Shown: positions 12,698 through 24,840 of the stretch, piece after piece
Numbering within the stretch: the first letter of the stretch is position 1
Layout of the letters: the number at the start of each line of letters is the position of its first letter
Source of the DNA: Chlorophyllum brunneum
Taxonomy: Eukaryota; Basidiomycota; Agaricomycetes; Agaricales; Agaricaceae
Direction: 5' to 3'
Length of the DNA stretch: 64,000 bases
Assembly (NCBI GenBank): GCA_963576785.1
Contig: OY756151.1
Span: forward strand, 372,001 to 436,000
Position numbers and translations under genes: made by a program
The notes under the pieces: model-generated
Seen by the model: only the letters and a program-made list of their open reading frames with translations
What the model was told of the DNA's origin: nothing
The model's database searches: none

Positions 12698-12792
12698 TTT
12701 GGTAAAGTATCATTTGACTCACCTTGCAAGAGAGGTACCACTATCCATAGCTAGGCTTGGAATAATAGCCTCTAACCAGAACAACAATATAT

Positions 12793-13954
12793 GAGCAGCA
12801 GTAGCTCATTGAGAACACTGAGAAGACCAAGAGCTCTGAGACCCACAGATATTCAGGGATTACCAATAACCACTGGATCCAAATGACAAACAGAACCAGA
12901 AATCCCTGAAGGCCTTAAATGGCAGAAATCTAAACATAGTATAGATGAAGACACAGCTCTTTTCGAGACCCTATTCAATACAGACATTGCTGAGACCACA
13001 TCTAACATAGAAGTTGCCAAAGCCCCATCTGATACAGAAATTGCTGAGACCCATGAGAACAAACATAGTGAACCAGAAACTGAATCAGAAATGGCCAATG
13101 AAATCAATTACCCAAAGAACCTAGCCCTAGAACCAGGATATTTCAATGGAGATAGAACCAAATTTGACAATTGGTGGAGAGCGATGTCCTTATGGACACT
13201 CTTCAACAAAATCAATGACAATGAGCAAAAGATAATCAGAGTATTAGCACGAATAAAAGGAGGACTAGCAAGTCCTTATGCCAATACCAAGTTACAGACA
13301 ATTCAAGATAAGAAAATACTAGAATTCGATGACTTTGCAAAGAAGATGGTAGCCACCTTCTTCTTGGGGAATAGGAAAGCAATAGTAGAAGGGGAAATTG
13401 AGTTGTTCAAACAGGAAAAGAGGAACACCATGGACTTCTTAATAGAATTTGGAGTATTGAAGACCCAAGCAGGAACAGACAATACACATGCTATATTCCT
13501 CCTCAAAAGACATACCAGAGCAGACATTATCAGAACCATTGTAGGCTATCTGCCAGCTTCAATCTTGGACACATACAACAAATGGAGAAACATGATCTTT
13601 GCAGTAGGACAAGGATACAAAACTGCAGACATTACCTGAGGAGACATTAGAACCAGCACCAGAGTCACATATGGAGGTGGAGGGCAGCCAATGGAGATTG
13701 GCAGACAGAGGGCAAACACTAATCAGAATGGCAAACCAAGATGTTTTAACTGCAACCTATATGGGTATATTGCCAAATATTGCCACAAGAAGATGAAGGT
13801 CACATATACCAAAATAATATGCTATAATTGTGGCAAACAGGGCCACATCTCAAAGAATTGTAAAGCACCAAAGAAAGTACACATCAGAGAGATTACAGAG
13901 GAAACTGAGCAAGAAGAAGAGGCAAAGAAGGATTTTGCCAAAGGCTCCAAGTAG
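12793..13954 (+). pseudogene. Gypsy-1 gag with two zinc knuckles
   Basis: Starts at ATG 12793 (MSSSSSLRTLRRP). The capsid-like part includes FDNWWRAMSLWTLFNK (about 13170) and ends with two CCHC knuckles, CFNCNLYGYIAKYC (about 13738) and CYNCGKQGHISKNC (about 13818). Two in-frame TGA codons (about 12886 and 13637-13639) sit where Arg CGA fits the same-frame continuation. It would form the particle and package RNA. A parallel gag lies on the minus strand at about 31250-32360. Confidence 0.85.
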
Positions 13955-14029
13955 GTACAGACCTACAAGCCAATAAACCAAGAGTCCCTGTTTTACTTTA
14001 TAATAGATGATATGTGATTCCACAGAAAA

Positions 14030-17000
14030 GGAACTTGACATACAAACTTCTCCTTGATTTAACAATCAGAACAACAAAAGGACCTAAATGAATCACCACA
14101 CTGGTGGATTCCAGATGTACCCACATGTACATAGCACAGAAAATAGTAGAAGAAGAATGAATCACAACCAGACTCCTTGAAACCCTGATATGAGTAATCA
14201 ATGCTGACAGAACTGAAAACAAGAAGGGAAAAATAATGAACATGGCACAACTGGTATTAAGCAATGGTAAACACATGGAAGAAATCAAAGCAATGGTAAC
14301 ACAACTGGAGAGTACAGACCTATACCTCAGACATGACTGGCTAGTCAAATACAACCTGAAAATCAACTGGACAAACAATATAATACATTTCAACAGATGC
14401 CCAAAGGATTGTACCACACACCACAATGATATACAGTTTACTGAGAGAATATGCATGGTAAAAGAACACATAGAGGAAAAGAAAATGGACCAGACCAACC
14501 CAGAAGACCTACCAACATACCTACAACAGTACATAGAACTTTGACAAACTACCTGAGCACATGATATGGGACCATGAGATAAACCTGTCAGAAACCACAC
14601 CACCAGTACTACAGTCCAAAGTATACCCAATAACAATAACAGACAAGCAAGAACTACAGAAATTCCTTGATGAGAATATTGTCTCAAGATGAATTTGACC
14701 ATCACAATCTCCTTATGTGACCCCATGCTTCTTCATACCCAAGAAAGATGGAACCAAGCAACTAGTACAAGACTACAAAAAAAACAAATACACAATTAAA
14801 GACAAAATGCCACTTCCATTGATAAGCAAAGTTATTGACAGACTTAAGGATGCAAAAGTCTTCAACAAGCTTGAAATTATTTGGGGATACAACAACATCC
14901 AGATCAGAGAAGGCAATGAATGGAAAGCAGTGTTTGTAATGAACAACAGACTATTCAAACCAATGGTCATGTTTTTCAGAATGGGTAACTCACCAGTGAC
15001 ATTCCAAAGGATGATAAACACAGTCTTCCAAGAAATGCTACACAAAGGAGCAGTTGTCAACTATATGGATGACTTTGTCATCCCAGAAACTACACAACAG
15101 GAACTTAAAGATAGGACAAAATGATTTCTTGACATTACAGCAAAATACCAGCTGTATTTCAAAAGATCAAAGTGTTTATTCAATGCAAAGGAGATACCAA
15201 TATTGAGATTTGTGGTTGGACAAGGCAGCATTAAAATGGAGGAGAAGAAGGTGAAAGCAGTGAAAGAGTAGTCAACATCCAAATCCCTGAAAGATGTCAA
15301 AAAATTCCTAGGCTTCACAAACTTCTACCGACAATTCATACATGATTTCAGGAACATAGCAGCCCTTTTACATAAGTTGAAGAAGAAAGACATTCAATGG
15401 GTATGGATGGAATGACAGCAACAAGCCTTTGAAGGAATCAAGAAAAAGATCACAAATAAACTGGTACTAGCTATGCCACAAGATAAGAGACAATACAGAG
15501 TGGAAGTAGACATATCAGGCTATGGAGTAGGAGTGGTACTATCACAGAAACAGAAAAAACATTGGCACCTGATTGCATTTCTCTCAAGAATGATGACACC
15601 TGCAGAACAAAACTATCAGATCTATGATAAGGGACTACTAGCCATCTGAGAAGCAATCAAAACCTGGAGACAATACTTACTCAATGCTAATGAACCATTC
15701 AAAATCTGGACCAATCACAAGAACTTGAAATACTTCCAAAAACCACAACAACTCACAGAATAACAAGTGAAGTAGTAGATGGAGCTACAAGAATACTATT
15801 ACACACTGAAACACATCCCCGGAAAAACCAACACAAAAGCAGACATCTTATCAAGATTAACAAAAACTGATACCACATGAGACAACACCAATATCACCTT
15901 ACTACCTGACCATTTATTCAATGACAACACAATTACAGCAATCCAACAAATCTGGGAAGTCTCAGAAGAAGAAGATCTGAAACACTGACTATGAAAGGAA
16001 ACAAAAAGGGAAACACAGTGGCTGAAGGAAAAGAAGAAATGACCAGAGGAGATATGGGAGACAAATGGAGTACTAATGTTTGAAGGAAGAATATAAATCC
16101 CACCTAACAGCCAAATATGACAAGAGATACTCCAACAACACCATGATGAGACAGATATAGGATACCCAGGATAATACCAAATGATCAAACTCCTTAAACA
16201 GAGTTATTGGTGGTCTCAAATGTACAATGACATCAAATGATACATCAAAGGGTATAAGGCATGCTAACAAAACAAAATACTCCAAACAAGACTGATAACA
16301 CATCTTCACTCACTACTGATACCAGCAGGACCTTGGGAAGAAGTATCAATTGACATGATAAGACCATTACCAGAGTCAGAGAAATATGATGCAATACTTG
16401 TCATAGTTGATCATTTCAGCAAAATGATCAGACTGTATACAGTTAACACCACCTTAACATCTAAGGAGCTAGGAGATATCTACTGAGATGATATATGGAG
16501 AACACACAGCATACCCCGCAGAATTATCAGTGATAGAGGGCCACAATTCACATCAAAATTTATGGCAGAACTATGCCAATCAACAGATACCCAATAAAAC
16601 TTATCCATGGCATACCACCCACAAACTGATGGTCAAACAGAGCACATCAACCAGAAGGTCAAGACATACCTCAGAAATGTAATAAACCACATGCAGAACA
16701 ACTGGAAAAAATGGTTAGCCACAGCGGAATTCCAATACAATGACAAAACTCACACCACCACTGGATACTTGCCATTCAAAATAGTTTATGGACGACACCC
16801 CTGGAAAAGAGATATAACAAATGTTACCAAGGCATTTGCAATCATGGAACAAATACAGGAGTTACAAAATATGCAACAAGAGGCAATCAAGATACTACAA
16901 TACAGCCAGATGCAAATGGAGAAATATAACAGCACCAAACCAGAATATGAGTATAATCCAAAAGAACAAGTATAGCTCAAAGCAAGCAATATCAGGACAA

Positions 17001-17365
17001 TGAGACCAACCAAGAAGCTAGATCACAAATGCTATGGACCATTCCAAATAAAAGCTAAAATAGGCAAAACAAGTTACCAACTGAAATTACCTAAAACATG
17101 GACAATACATAATATGTTTAACAGCAGACTCCTCTCCTCCTATCAGAAACCCAAGTTCAACAGCCAGTGCACCCCACCACCACTAATGTCTGAGATCATC
17201 AGTAATGAAGAATAATATGAGGTAGAAGAGATCCAAGGACACTATACAAGAGGACAGTGAAATCAATTTATAGTATACTAGAAGGGCTATACCTCTGAGG
17301 AAGACACATGGGAGGATGAGTCAGAACTGGAAAATGCTAAGAAGGCAGTTCAGGAATTTTTAGAC
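14030..17365 (+). pseudogene. Gypsy-1 pol (protease, RT, RNase H, integrase, chromodomain)
   Basis: Protease core LVDSRCTHMYI (about 14110) and LRHDWLVKYN (about 14330). RT from about 14700 with FFIPKKDGTK, and the catalytic YMDD at 15061-15074. Tether and RNase H follow (DISGYGVGVVLSQ about 15510; HIPGKTNTKADILSR about 15810). Integrase: zinc region about 16130-16270, catalytic core from about 16350 (IDMIRPLPES), DRGPQFTSKF (about 16530) and MAYHPQTDGQTEHIN (about 16605). Chromodomain about 17215-17350 (YEVEEIQGHYTRG, KGYTSEEDTWE). At least a dozen stops, mostly TGA in place of CGA and TAG in place of TGG or CAG. Chromodomains of this type target insertion to heterochromatin; that role here is inferred from family. 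Confidence 0.88.
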
Positions 17366-17734
17366 CAGATTTCAAGGATAAAACTTATAAAAAGGGGGGG
17401 TAAAAAGTAATAATTATGAATAACAAACCTCATATTACAAGAGATCACTACCTCTATTGCATCTTATGCTATATCCACTATACCCTAGACCTCACCAATT
17501 ATCTTCACAATACACCATGCATGCCAAACACAAACTTACTCCCTTCCCAGCCAACAACACAGAGTTTGAACAAGAACTCAACAACCTTCTTGAGGCCCAG
17601 TCCACTAAAGACCATCCCTTCTTGACCTCTTACCACCACCTTCCTAATTGGGATAGTTCTCTGGTGGGGGGCTTCTGGCCTGTTCTTGCTAGACGTTAGG
17701 TCCTGGCACTATCTTATACACAGGGTGATGCATA

Positions 17735-17995
17735 GTACTCCCTTGGCGAAGGAGGTTAAAGGCTGGGTATGCTGGCCGCTGTATACTTACTCATCCTTAG
17801 ATGCGCAAACAGAGGTTGGGATCTGTCATACGGTGGACGAGAATTAGTTCGAGCGGGGAGAGTGGCCCCTTGGCGAAGGGCCTTAATGATAGGGTATGCC
17901 TGTCGCTTTCTCTAGACGAGAGTTGATACCGGGTCGTACAGGATGGCAGGGGGTGCCCCCTTGGCAAAGGGGCTCAAAGACTGGGCATGCTGGTC
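17735..17995 (+). repeat. Three spaced hairpin repeats in LINE-1 leader
   Basis: A unit centred on CCCTTGGCGAAGGG (stem CCCTT/AAGGG, 4-base loop) followed by a GGGTATGCTGGCCGC-type tail occurs three times, near 17742, 17870 and 17960. Copies vary in stem bases (third: CCCCTT GGCA AAGGGG) while keeping pairing. Spacing is 90-130 bp. Function unknown; a structured RNA leader is plausible. Confidence 0.6.
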
Positions 17996-18779
17996 GCCTT
18001 CTGCCTGTTCACCTTGAGGGTTCCTCTAGCAGTGGAGGGACCCAGCACGCTCCCAAAATGGTATCGTAGTTCCCCAATGGTGGGACTAGCGTCAGTCTAT
18101 TTGACTGAGCTGTGGTACAAGTCTAGTCTAACTAGGCATTTACTCCAACATGGGAACTATGGGAGAGGCTTCATTTTACCCCGTTCCCCAGCCGAGAGGC
18201 TGAGCCCGAGAGGGTCCGAAAGGATAGGAGTCGATAAGAGGGGGTTTGGGGAAAAAACAAGCCGACCGCAAAGACAGGCTATCCCCCTCCAGTTGCATTG
18301 CAAGGGTGTGGATCTGTAGACAACCCCCCCTGGCCACACTGGATGTTAGTAGGGATCACTCAAACTCTAGGGCACTGTTTCACATGGGTGCCTCATGGTA
18401 TTCTATGGATTTGCTTTGTAAGCAAGGCACGATCACCTCCCTAGTAGCAGCCCCTGCAAAACAGAGACCCCAGACACCATTAACATACAGATCCGCGTCC
18501 TATGGGCATAGCAAAGTGGGTGCTGGGATATGGGAAGCCAGTTGGGGGTGGGACCCTGGAACTACTGGTGGGCCATGGCAGACTGTACAGAGAATGTGCG
18601 GCCCAGCCGGAGAGGTCTAAATCCTCTGTCGGTGGGTCTCGGAGAGAAGCCAAGTGTACCTGCTTAGGTTGATACCACAATGCCACCTTTGGGGGATAAG
18701 GGCATTAGTCTGCAAGGGGCCCCTTAGTCGAGCATCTAACAATGGATCCCCCCTTGTAGGAGGCCCAGTTCACCCGGAC

Positions 18780-21700
18780 TAGACACTCCTTTCATATCCA
18801 ATTATCGCCGAAGAAGTCCTTCAAGTGGGACGCCAACGATACCCTCAATGGACAGTCAACATGGAACACCGCACCACTCCCCGAGTCCTCACCTTTGCTC
18901 ACAAGAGACTGAAATGACTCCGACCCTCCATTCAAAGAGATTTAATCAAACATCGAGACCTCCTGTGTATTTCCTTATATACAGAAGGAGAAGAACTACT
19001 GCTACTAAACATCTACAATGACAGCCGTAACACTGCACTCCACTTCCTTGAGGAGTACCTCTTCGACCTCCCGCCCTTTCTCCTTATGGGAGGAGATATC
19101 AACATCTGATCGGAGTTATGGGACCCTTCAACCGATCAACATCCGGCAAGTGCAGACCGCCTCCTTATGATCACTGAAGCCCTCAATCTTGTGAGGACAA
19201 CTCCGTCTGCGGCCATACCAACTCATTACGCATTGGACCCCAACCTGCCAGACATGGTCATTGACCTACTCTTTGTCTCAGGTATATTACCACACATCCC
19301 CACCTATTCTATCCAGGCAGGCGATCAGTACAACTCTGATCATGCCCCCCTCTTAATTAGGATTTCTATTCCACAAATAGATATTGTTGTCGAAAGATTG
19401 ACTATTCCCAAGGATTCGGATGAGGAAACCAGGTTTCTGATGGATATAGTGAAAGGAATCAAGAACAAGAACTGGCCGATGAATGACGCGGACAAGCTGG
19501 GGAGAGCTGTTGCCAAATTGGGAGTTTTATTTGACAGATCCTGGAACTGGAATGCGAAGAAGTCCAAGATCACCACTAGATCCAAGACCTGGTGGAATGA
19601 AGAGTGCTCCACGGCACTCGCTACACACCACGCGGACCACAAGAACAAGCGCAAATGGAATGCCTTTCGCAAGACCACGAGGAAAACAAAGAGAGCATAT
19701 TTCGACAAGAAGATCCAAAACATCTCAGTCGACTGAAAACGTCCATGGGATCTGATGCCATGGGTTAAAGATCGTGCACTCCCGGCTACGGAAGCTATGC
19801 GTCACAATGGCCAGCCTTGTCTTACTCTGGACAACCTGTGGATGGCACTCAACCATCACTACAACGCTGTCCACAACAGACCAACAAATGCAGCAGTTCT
19901 GGACAAACTTCCTCCACCGAATGGAATGGAGAATAGGACTTGGGTAAACTTCTCTCTCCTAGAGATGATGGAATCGCTCAAGGATACCTCAAATTCTTCC
20001 TCCCCTGGTCCCGACCACATTTCCTGGTCCCATCTTAAGCAGATTGTCGCCAATGAAGCTTGTGCCGGTCTTTTCCTCAAAATCAGCAGTGCTTGTCTGA
20101 ACCTCGGACACTGGCCTGTGCACTTTAAGAAGTCAATGTCAGTGATTATCCCCAAACCCAACAAACCTGACTACTCCACTCTGAAGGCGTTCAGACCGAT
20201 CGTCCTCCTCAACACATTTGGCAAACTAATCAAGAAGATGCTCGCTAAACGACTCCAATTTGAGGCAGTGAAATTCAAAGTTCTCCACCCCCACCAACTG
20301 GGAGCTATCCGCCAATAGTCCACCAAGGACGCAGGTCTCTTCCTAATGCACATCATCCGGGGAGCTTGGATGAAGAAGAAGAAGACATTGGTGCTAGCAT
20401 TTGATGTGGCCCAATTCTTCCCCTCCCTCAATCACGATCTCCTTATCGACATACTAAGACAATAAGGATTCCCCCCCCCAAATCGCAGCATTCTTCAGCA
20501 ACTATCTCAAAGAATGCCACACAACTTACCAGTGGAACAACAAAACCTCCCCGGAGTTTGACACAGCGGTGGGAGTAGGGCAAGGTTCGGCCCTTAGCCC
20601 CATTCTCTCCACTTTATTCCTCACCCCCCTCCTTCACATCTTCAACATCCATATGGAGGATCACTGCAGCAAGTGGGACTTTGATGTCCTATCTTTTGTA
20701 GATGACAGCACCTTAGTCATGCAATCCCCGTCCCTGGAACGGAACATCGAAATCCTACAACACATGTACCGCAAAATGGAGTGGCTCATGAATGAATTTG
20801 GCCTGGAAATTGAACATGGCAAGTCCGAGGTCTTCCACTTTATGCGTGCAAGACAGGACTCGAATCCCTCTATCGATTTGGGATCACCACCATTCACAGG
20901 TCGCAACCCCCTCAAACCAAAGACCCATTGGTAGTACCTCAGCTTCTACTTTGACCAGACATTGACCTTCAAGGAACACATTCGATACTACTCTGCCAAA
21001 GCGATATCCACAATCAAGGCGATGAAAATGCTAGGGAACTCTGTTAGAGGCCTGTCCCCCAGCAACAAAAGATTATTATACCGTTCATGTGTCATACCAG
21101 TTGCGACATATGGATACCAACTCTGGTTTCACGATAGGTCTTGTACCAAAGGGACTTGTGAAATCCTCAACAAGATGCAATGAAGTGCGGCGCTCTGGAT
21201 TACCAGGGCCTTCCGGACTTCTCCCACCAGCAGAGTAGAGTCCCTCGCAGGGCTCATGCCCATCAAACTCCATCTCCGAAAGTTGGCCGAATGACAGACG
21301 TCGAGGCTTCATATGTTGGACGATGAACATACATTGGCAAGATTGATGAGAGAGTATTATTCTTCCCCCCACCGACTTCACATCAAGAACTTCATGGAGA
21401 TTCAGAAAAAGAAGACACTTGGAGCTGTAATGGATATTTCGCGCCCCACCCCCGAGACTCAGTATATAGAACATTTCAACTCTGTCTCTAAATCTCTCTG
21501 GCCCAGACATAGGTTACTTGACCATTTCTCTACTAATGTATTGTTTACAGGATTTAACCAGGACAACCCTCACCTCTCGAAGACACTTTGGGACAATGTT
21601 ATGACGAACACAACAACGGATAATAAATCCATCATTATTGGCACGGATGGCTTGGTCCACCCCAACCCCAACCCGCTTGCCAGCCAGTTCACGGCGGCAG

Positions 21701-22597
21701 CTACTATTCGACACCTAGACAGTGGGAGCTCTATCATGAAGAGGCTCGGAGGAACTACATCAACGGACACCGAACTGGTTGTGCAATACTTAGGAATCAC
21801 CAAGGTACTTGCAACCGAAGAATATGACCAGGTCGAGCACATCCATGTGTTCACCGACTCCATTGCAGCCTCCCAGCTCCTACTCAATTGTTTGCCGCAT
21901 TCCTGCCAGCAGCAATCCATCCTCACATCGAAGGTACTCCTGGCTTGGTTCAACAAATCGGACCAGCACCGCCTTTCCTTTTACCACACACCATCGAAGT
22001 GTAAATACGGTATACAGAAAGCCACTCATGATTGGATCCTAACAGTCGCCTGGCCTAACTGGGGTAGAAATCACTGAGTTCCCAACTCTGTGGACTACTT
22101 ACGCAAAAAGTCCACCAAACGGGCAATCCACACATGGCAAGCCATTTTTGGCTTCAAGAAATACAGTGGTAGCTCCTTCCTCCACCTCCCGGTGCGAGCG
22201 AATGGGACCTCCACTCTACCATTGCACATCAAGTCCAGTCCCTGGATACAAGAGTGCAGTCCCCAACCTCAGCTCTTTGCAAGAGTGTGTCGCGCCATCT
22301 TATGCCACGCTCCAATTGGGGAGTATTGACTCCGATTCTTCCCTAACGAGGACTTACCATGCCACCACTGCAACAATCAAATGGTCCAAACTAGGTTGCA
22401 CATCCTCTATTGTTGCAACAACTTCAATCATCATTTCGGCGTCAACACTATCAAGACTTTCGTCAATTTCTTGCGTCATAACCCTACCGTGTTCAGCTTC
22501 CCCCTGGAACCTGACCGCCCTCATATCCATGCCGGGTCAATACCCCTGTTACATCGTCATCAAGTCCAAAGGAGGTTTGGGTCTGCGCCTACGTAAA
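18780..22597 (+). pseudogene. LINE-1 ORF2 (APE endonuclease, RT, RNase H, zinc finger)
   Basis: Endonuclease about 18880-19350 (LLMGGDINI; YNSDHAPLLI). RT about 19980-20900: SSPGPDHISW, FRPIVLLNTFGK, FDVAQFFPSLNHDLL, GVGQGSALSPILS and the catalytic FVDDSTLVMQS at about 20692. RNase H about 21630-22070 (GTDGLVHPN, TDTELVVQYLGI, HVFTDSIAASQ). Cys/His finger near 22360-22440 (CHHCNNQM, then LHILYCC), ending in RRFGSAPT and a stop at about 22595. Lesions include stops at about 19108, 19734, 20316, 20462, 20932, 21181 and 22075, and a frameshift at the C run about 20470. The domain order fits the Tad1/I superfamily. Confidence 0.85.
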
Positions 22598-23905
22598 TCC
22601 TTTTCCTTTCTCTTTTTCTTTTCCTTATGCTCTCGCGGTTATGGACTTCAATTCCATTTCTCTATCTCCCCCTTTCCTTGCTCGTCTACTATTTTATAGT
22701 TAGTTTTCCTTCAACTTCCATCTCTCCTGTGGTGCCTGGGCAAATGCCCTCCCACATGCTAAGTACTGTTTGTTGTTCTCCCTTGTGATTGTGAGTAGAT
22801 AGTTTCTTTCTATCAATCGCTCTCTCTCACTCTCTCTTTTTCCAAATTCCTCTTTTCCTCTTTCTCGCTGATCAATGTAGGTACCAAACATCTCTCTAGT
22901 GTACACACTAGACGGCATTGAGTCTTGTGGGGTTAGTTTACATATAGGTTACTTTTCCTTCTCCGAACATTCTGTACATTCTGCCTTTGTATGTATGTAC
23001 ACGCGGACTGCGTTCAAGCACCGCTATATAAATTGTTGAATAAAAAAAAAAAAAAAAAAAAAAAAAGTCCACTAAAAACCAGATCAAACACTATACCGCT
23101 ACAACCAAAGGATTTATGTACATTGCCCACACCATCCACAACCTGCAAATCCAAGCCAAAGCCCTGAGCTGTATCCTACTTGTCACTACTACCAGAGCCC
23201 TCCCAGCTGCCATGTCAACCAGAAAACATGAAATCATGAAGGAACTATTGGATAAGATAGCCACTGATCTCAACATATCGGTGCACTCCAATGCAAAGCA
23301 ATGCATTCAAAGTGCCCTAGTTATGACAGGTAAAAGACTCAATCATCTCACTGATTCCAGTGACAATTCTACCTACAGACTCACACAAAGACTGATAGAT
23401 CTCGACTTGTACACCTCCACTACCTTATCCAACAAACTGCCCTACAATAAAGACAACAAACAGGAATGGTTAGATGAAGGAATAGAAGGAATCAAAAAAT
23501 CAGTAGCCAAATAGTTAATGGAACCTAATATGAGAGATAAAGTAGATCACCTCCTGATACACATCCTAGAGTTCAACCTGCCCACCAAACCTATCATATT
23601 CAATCTACCCCAATCATACCTCACACTCAAAGAAGGAGGACAACTTGATGACAACTACTGGCAAGAGATAGTTCAGAACCTAGTCTTGGCAGAAACAAAT
23701 GACACCACCACCTTCAAAGGTTACACCATTGCCCTCTTTCAAGGAGGACAAGACCATGCCCCCTTCTGGATCAGATGTCGATGCAAGTTAGGAACCCCAA
23801 TAATTGGATCTACTAAACAACAACTTGTCAACACCTTATACAAAGAACAAGACAACAAGTAGACCATGATACTTCATAGGGTCATGAATGTAAAAAGGAA
23901 GATAT

Positions 23906-24211
23906 TGTTATAAACTATAGATAGATAGTATATTCCTATCATGTGCCCATTATACTCATTATTCCTATGTATCTGTTTCATCCCCTTGTTTCATCCCTTA
24001 TGGCTGTACTCTTACTGACTCATTTTACTTGTCCCCTATGACTCCTTTACTCTGCTCCCTTATTCTTAGCTATTACCACTAGTATATAAAGTGTAGTAAT
24101 ACTTGATGTATTCCATATACTTTACCAATCATATCATCCCTTACTCTTCTCTCTACTTCTTAGTCTTTATCCAAAGACTTGCAACCTGAGTCCTAGACTA
24201 AGATCATAACA
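23906..24211 (+). repeat. Gypsy-1 3' LTR
   Basis: 306 bp, same length as the 5' LTR, TGTTATAAACTATAG to AAGATCATAACA, followed by the duplicated caata. TATA box AGTATATAAAGTG. Confidence 0.92.
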
Positions 24212-24249
24212 CAATACTGTTACTCCTGAGGCATGAGTTTGCCATCTGT

Positions 24250-24840
24250 AGTGAGCTGTTTGGACAAAAGAGATTTGGGGCCACCAAAACTGGAGGATCT
24301 GCCAGATGAGACTGAACAGTTACCATAGGGTTTAGGAGAAGGTTTGTTCAAAGAGATAGTTTTGCCACTGTTGGAATTGTGAGGTATTGAAGGGAAAGGT
24401 GAGGCAATATGTTTCTTTGGCTATGAGGAGCTTTCCAAGTGGGATTTCTCTCACTAATACTCCCAGTAATGTTGGTCAATCCTATTGGCCAGTTTCTTCA
24501 TTGACTTCAAATCCTCAGGTCTATCCTCAATTATTGTGGTCATTATGTCCTTGATCCAAGAAGGTAGACCCTTGTAAAAGCAGTAGCAGAGGTAGGTGAG
24601 GTCCCAGTTTGCCATAGCTGTGAGACAGTTGAATTCGAGTTTGTAAGTCACAATATATTGGTCATACTTCATGACAAGATGTTCCAAATCATCATGAGCT
24701 TCTCTAGCTAGTTTTGTGGACCTGAAGTGAGAAGTGAGTTCTTCAACAAAGGAGTCCCAATTGTTGAGCAAGGGGTTATCACTAAAGGTGATGTTCTTAC
24801 TTCCAAAGTAGGTTTGGACAAGGTAAAGAATAGTATCAGA
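24250..24840 (-). pseudogene. Gypsy-2 gag, C-terminal half
   Basis: Minus-strand reading has LLNNWDSFVEELTSHF, then DLEHLVMKYDQYIVTYKLEF and YKGLPSWIKDIM, the usual sequence of the retrotransposon Gag capsid C half in fungal chromoviruses. It joins to 27001-27416 when the LINE is removed and to the knuckle at about 12380 when gypsy-1 is removed. Confidence 0.82.

Larger units (their letters stand above)
17610..23066 (+). mobile_element. LINE-1: Tad1-like non-LTR retrotransposon with ORF2, A-tail and target duplication
   Basis: Inserted in gypsy-1; flanked by gtccactaaa (17600-17609 and 23067-23076) and ending in a poly(A) run (23042-23066). Begins ACCATCCCTTCTTGACC, a 5' end shared with the ORF1-only element at 24841. 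About 1.2 kb of non-coding leader precedes ORF2 (endonuclease, RT, RNase H, C-terminal Cys/His finger). No ORF1 with zinc knuckles is present between leader and ORF2. Unlike the other LINE pieces it keeps many CpGs, so it is the youngest layer. Confidence 0.9.
17457..23862 (+). pseudogene. Gypsy-1 third ORF, unidentified, split by a LINE
   Basis: Between pol and the 3' LTR lies a reading frame present as 17517-17609 and, after the LINE and its target duplication, 23077-23862. Frames match across the insertion. Only one stop interrupts it (TAG 23512-23514, a likely Gln/Trp mutation), giving about 290 codons from the ATG at 17517. Short landmarks: FPANNTEFEQELNNLL (left), FMYIAHTIHNLQIQAKAL and ITIALFQGG-like YTIALFQGGQDHAPFW (right). 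Lys/Leu-rich helices predominate; there is no signal peptide, membrane segment or envelope feature. I recognise no family. Its position is that of env or accessory ORFs in other gypsy elements. Confidence 0.6.
12392..24211 (+). mobile_element. Gypsy-1: Ty3/gypsy chromovirus with 306-bp LTRs and an extra ORF
   Basis: Complete element bounded by LTRs 12392-12697 and 23906-24211 and by the 5-bp target duplication caata (12387-12391 and 24212-24216). Internal order: gag (12793-13954), protease, RT, RNase H, integrase, chromodomain (to about 17360), a purine run aaaaaggggggg near 17388, then a further ORF disrupted by a LINE (17610-23066). The LTRs differ mostly by transitions, so insertion is not recent. 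A purine-rich stretch (aaaaaggaag) precedes the 3' LTR. A second, 3'-truncated copy lies at about 28030-32803. All ORFs have stops; the element is inactive. Confidence 0.92.

Noticed and set aside
12793..17365. Alternative genetic code (UGA read as an amino acid) to explain the many TGA codons
   Set aside because: TGA is a normal stop in fab1 and NACHT C, TAA and TAG also interrupt the elements, and the affected residues are mixed (Arg, Trp). Decay by transitions explains all three.
17735..17995. HDV-like self-cleaving ribozyme in the LINE leader
   Set aside because: The GGGTATGCTGGCCGC tail is only vaguely reminiscent; I could not draw the required double pseudoknot.
17987..18319. 110-codon frame in the LINE-1 leader as a candidate ORF1
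   Set aside because: No zinc knuckle or coiled coil; composition is like the surrounding structured leader; true ORF1 of this LINE type is seen at 24920-26730 and looks different.
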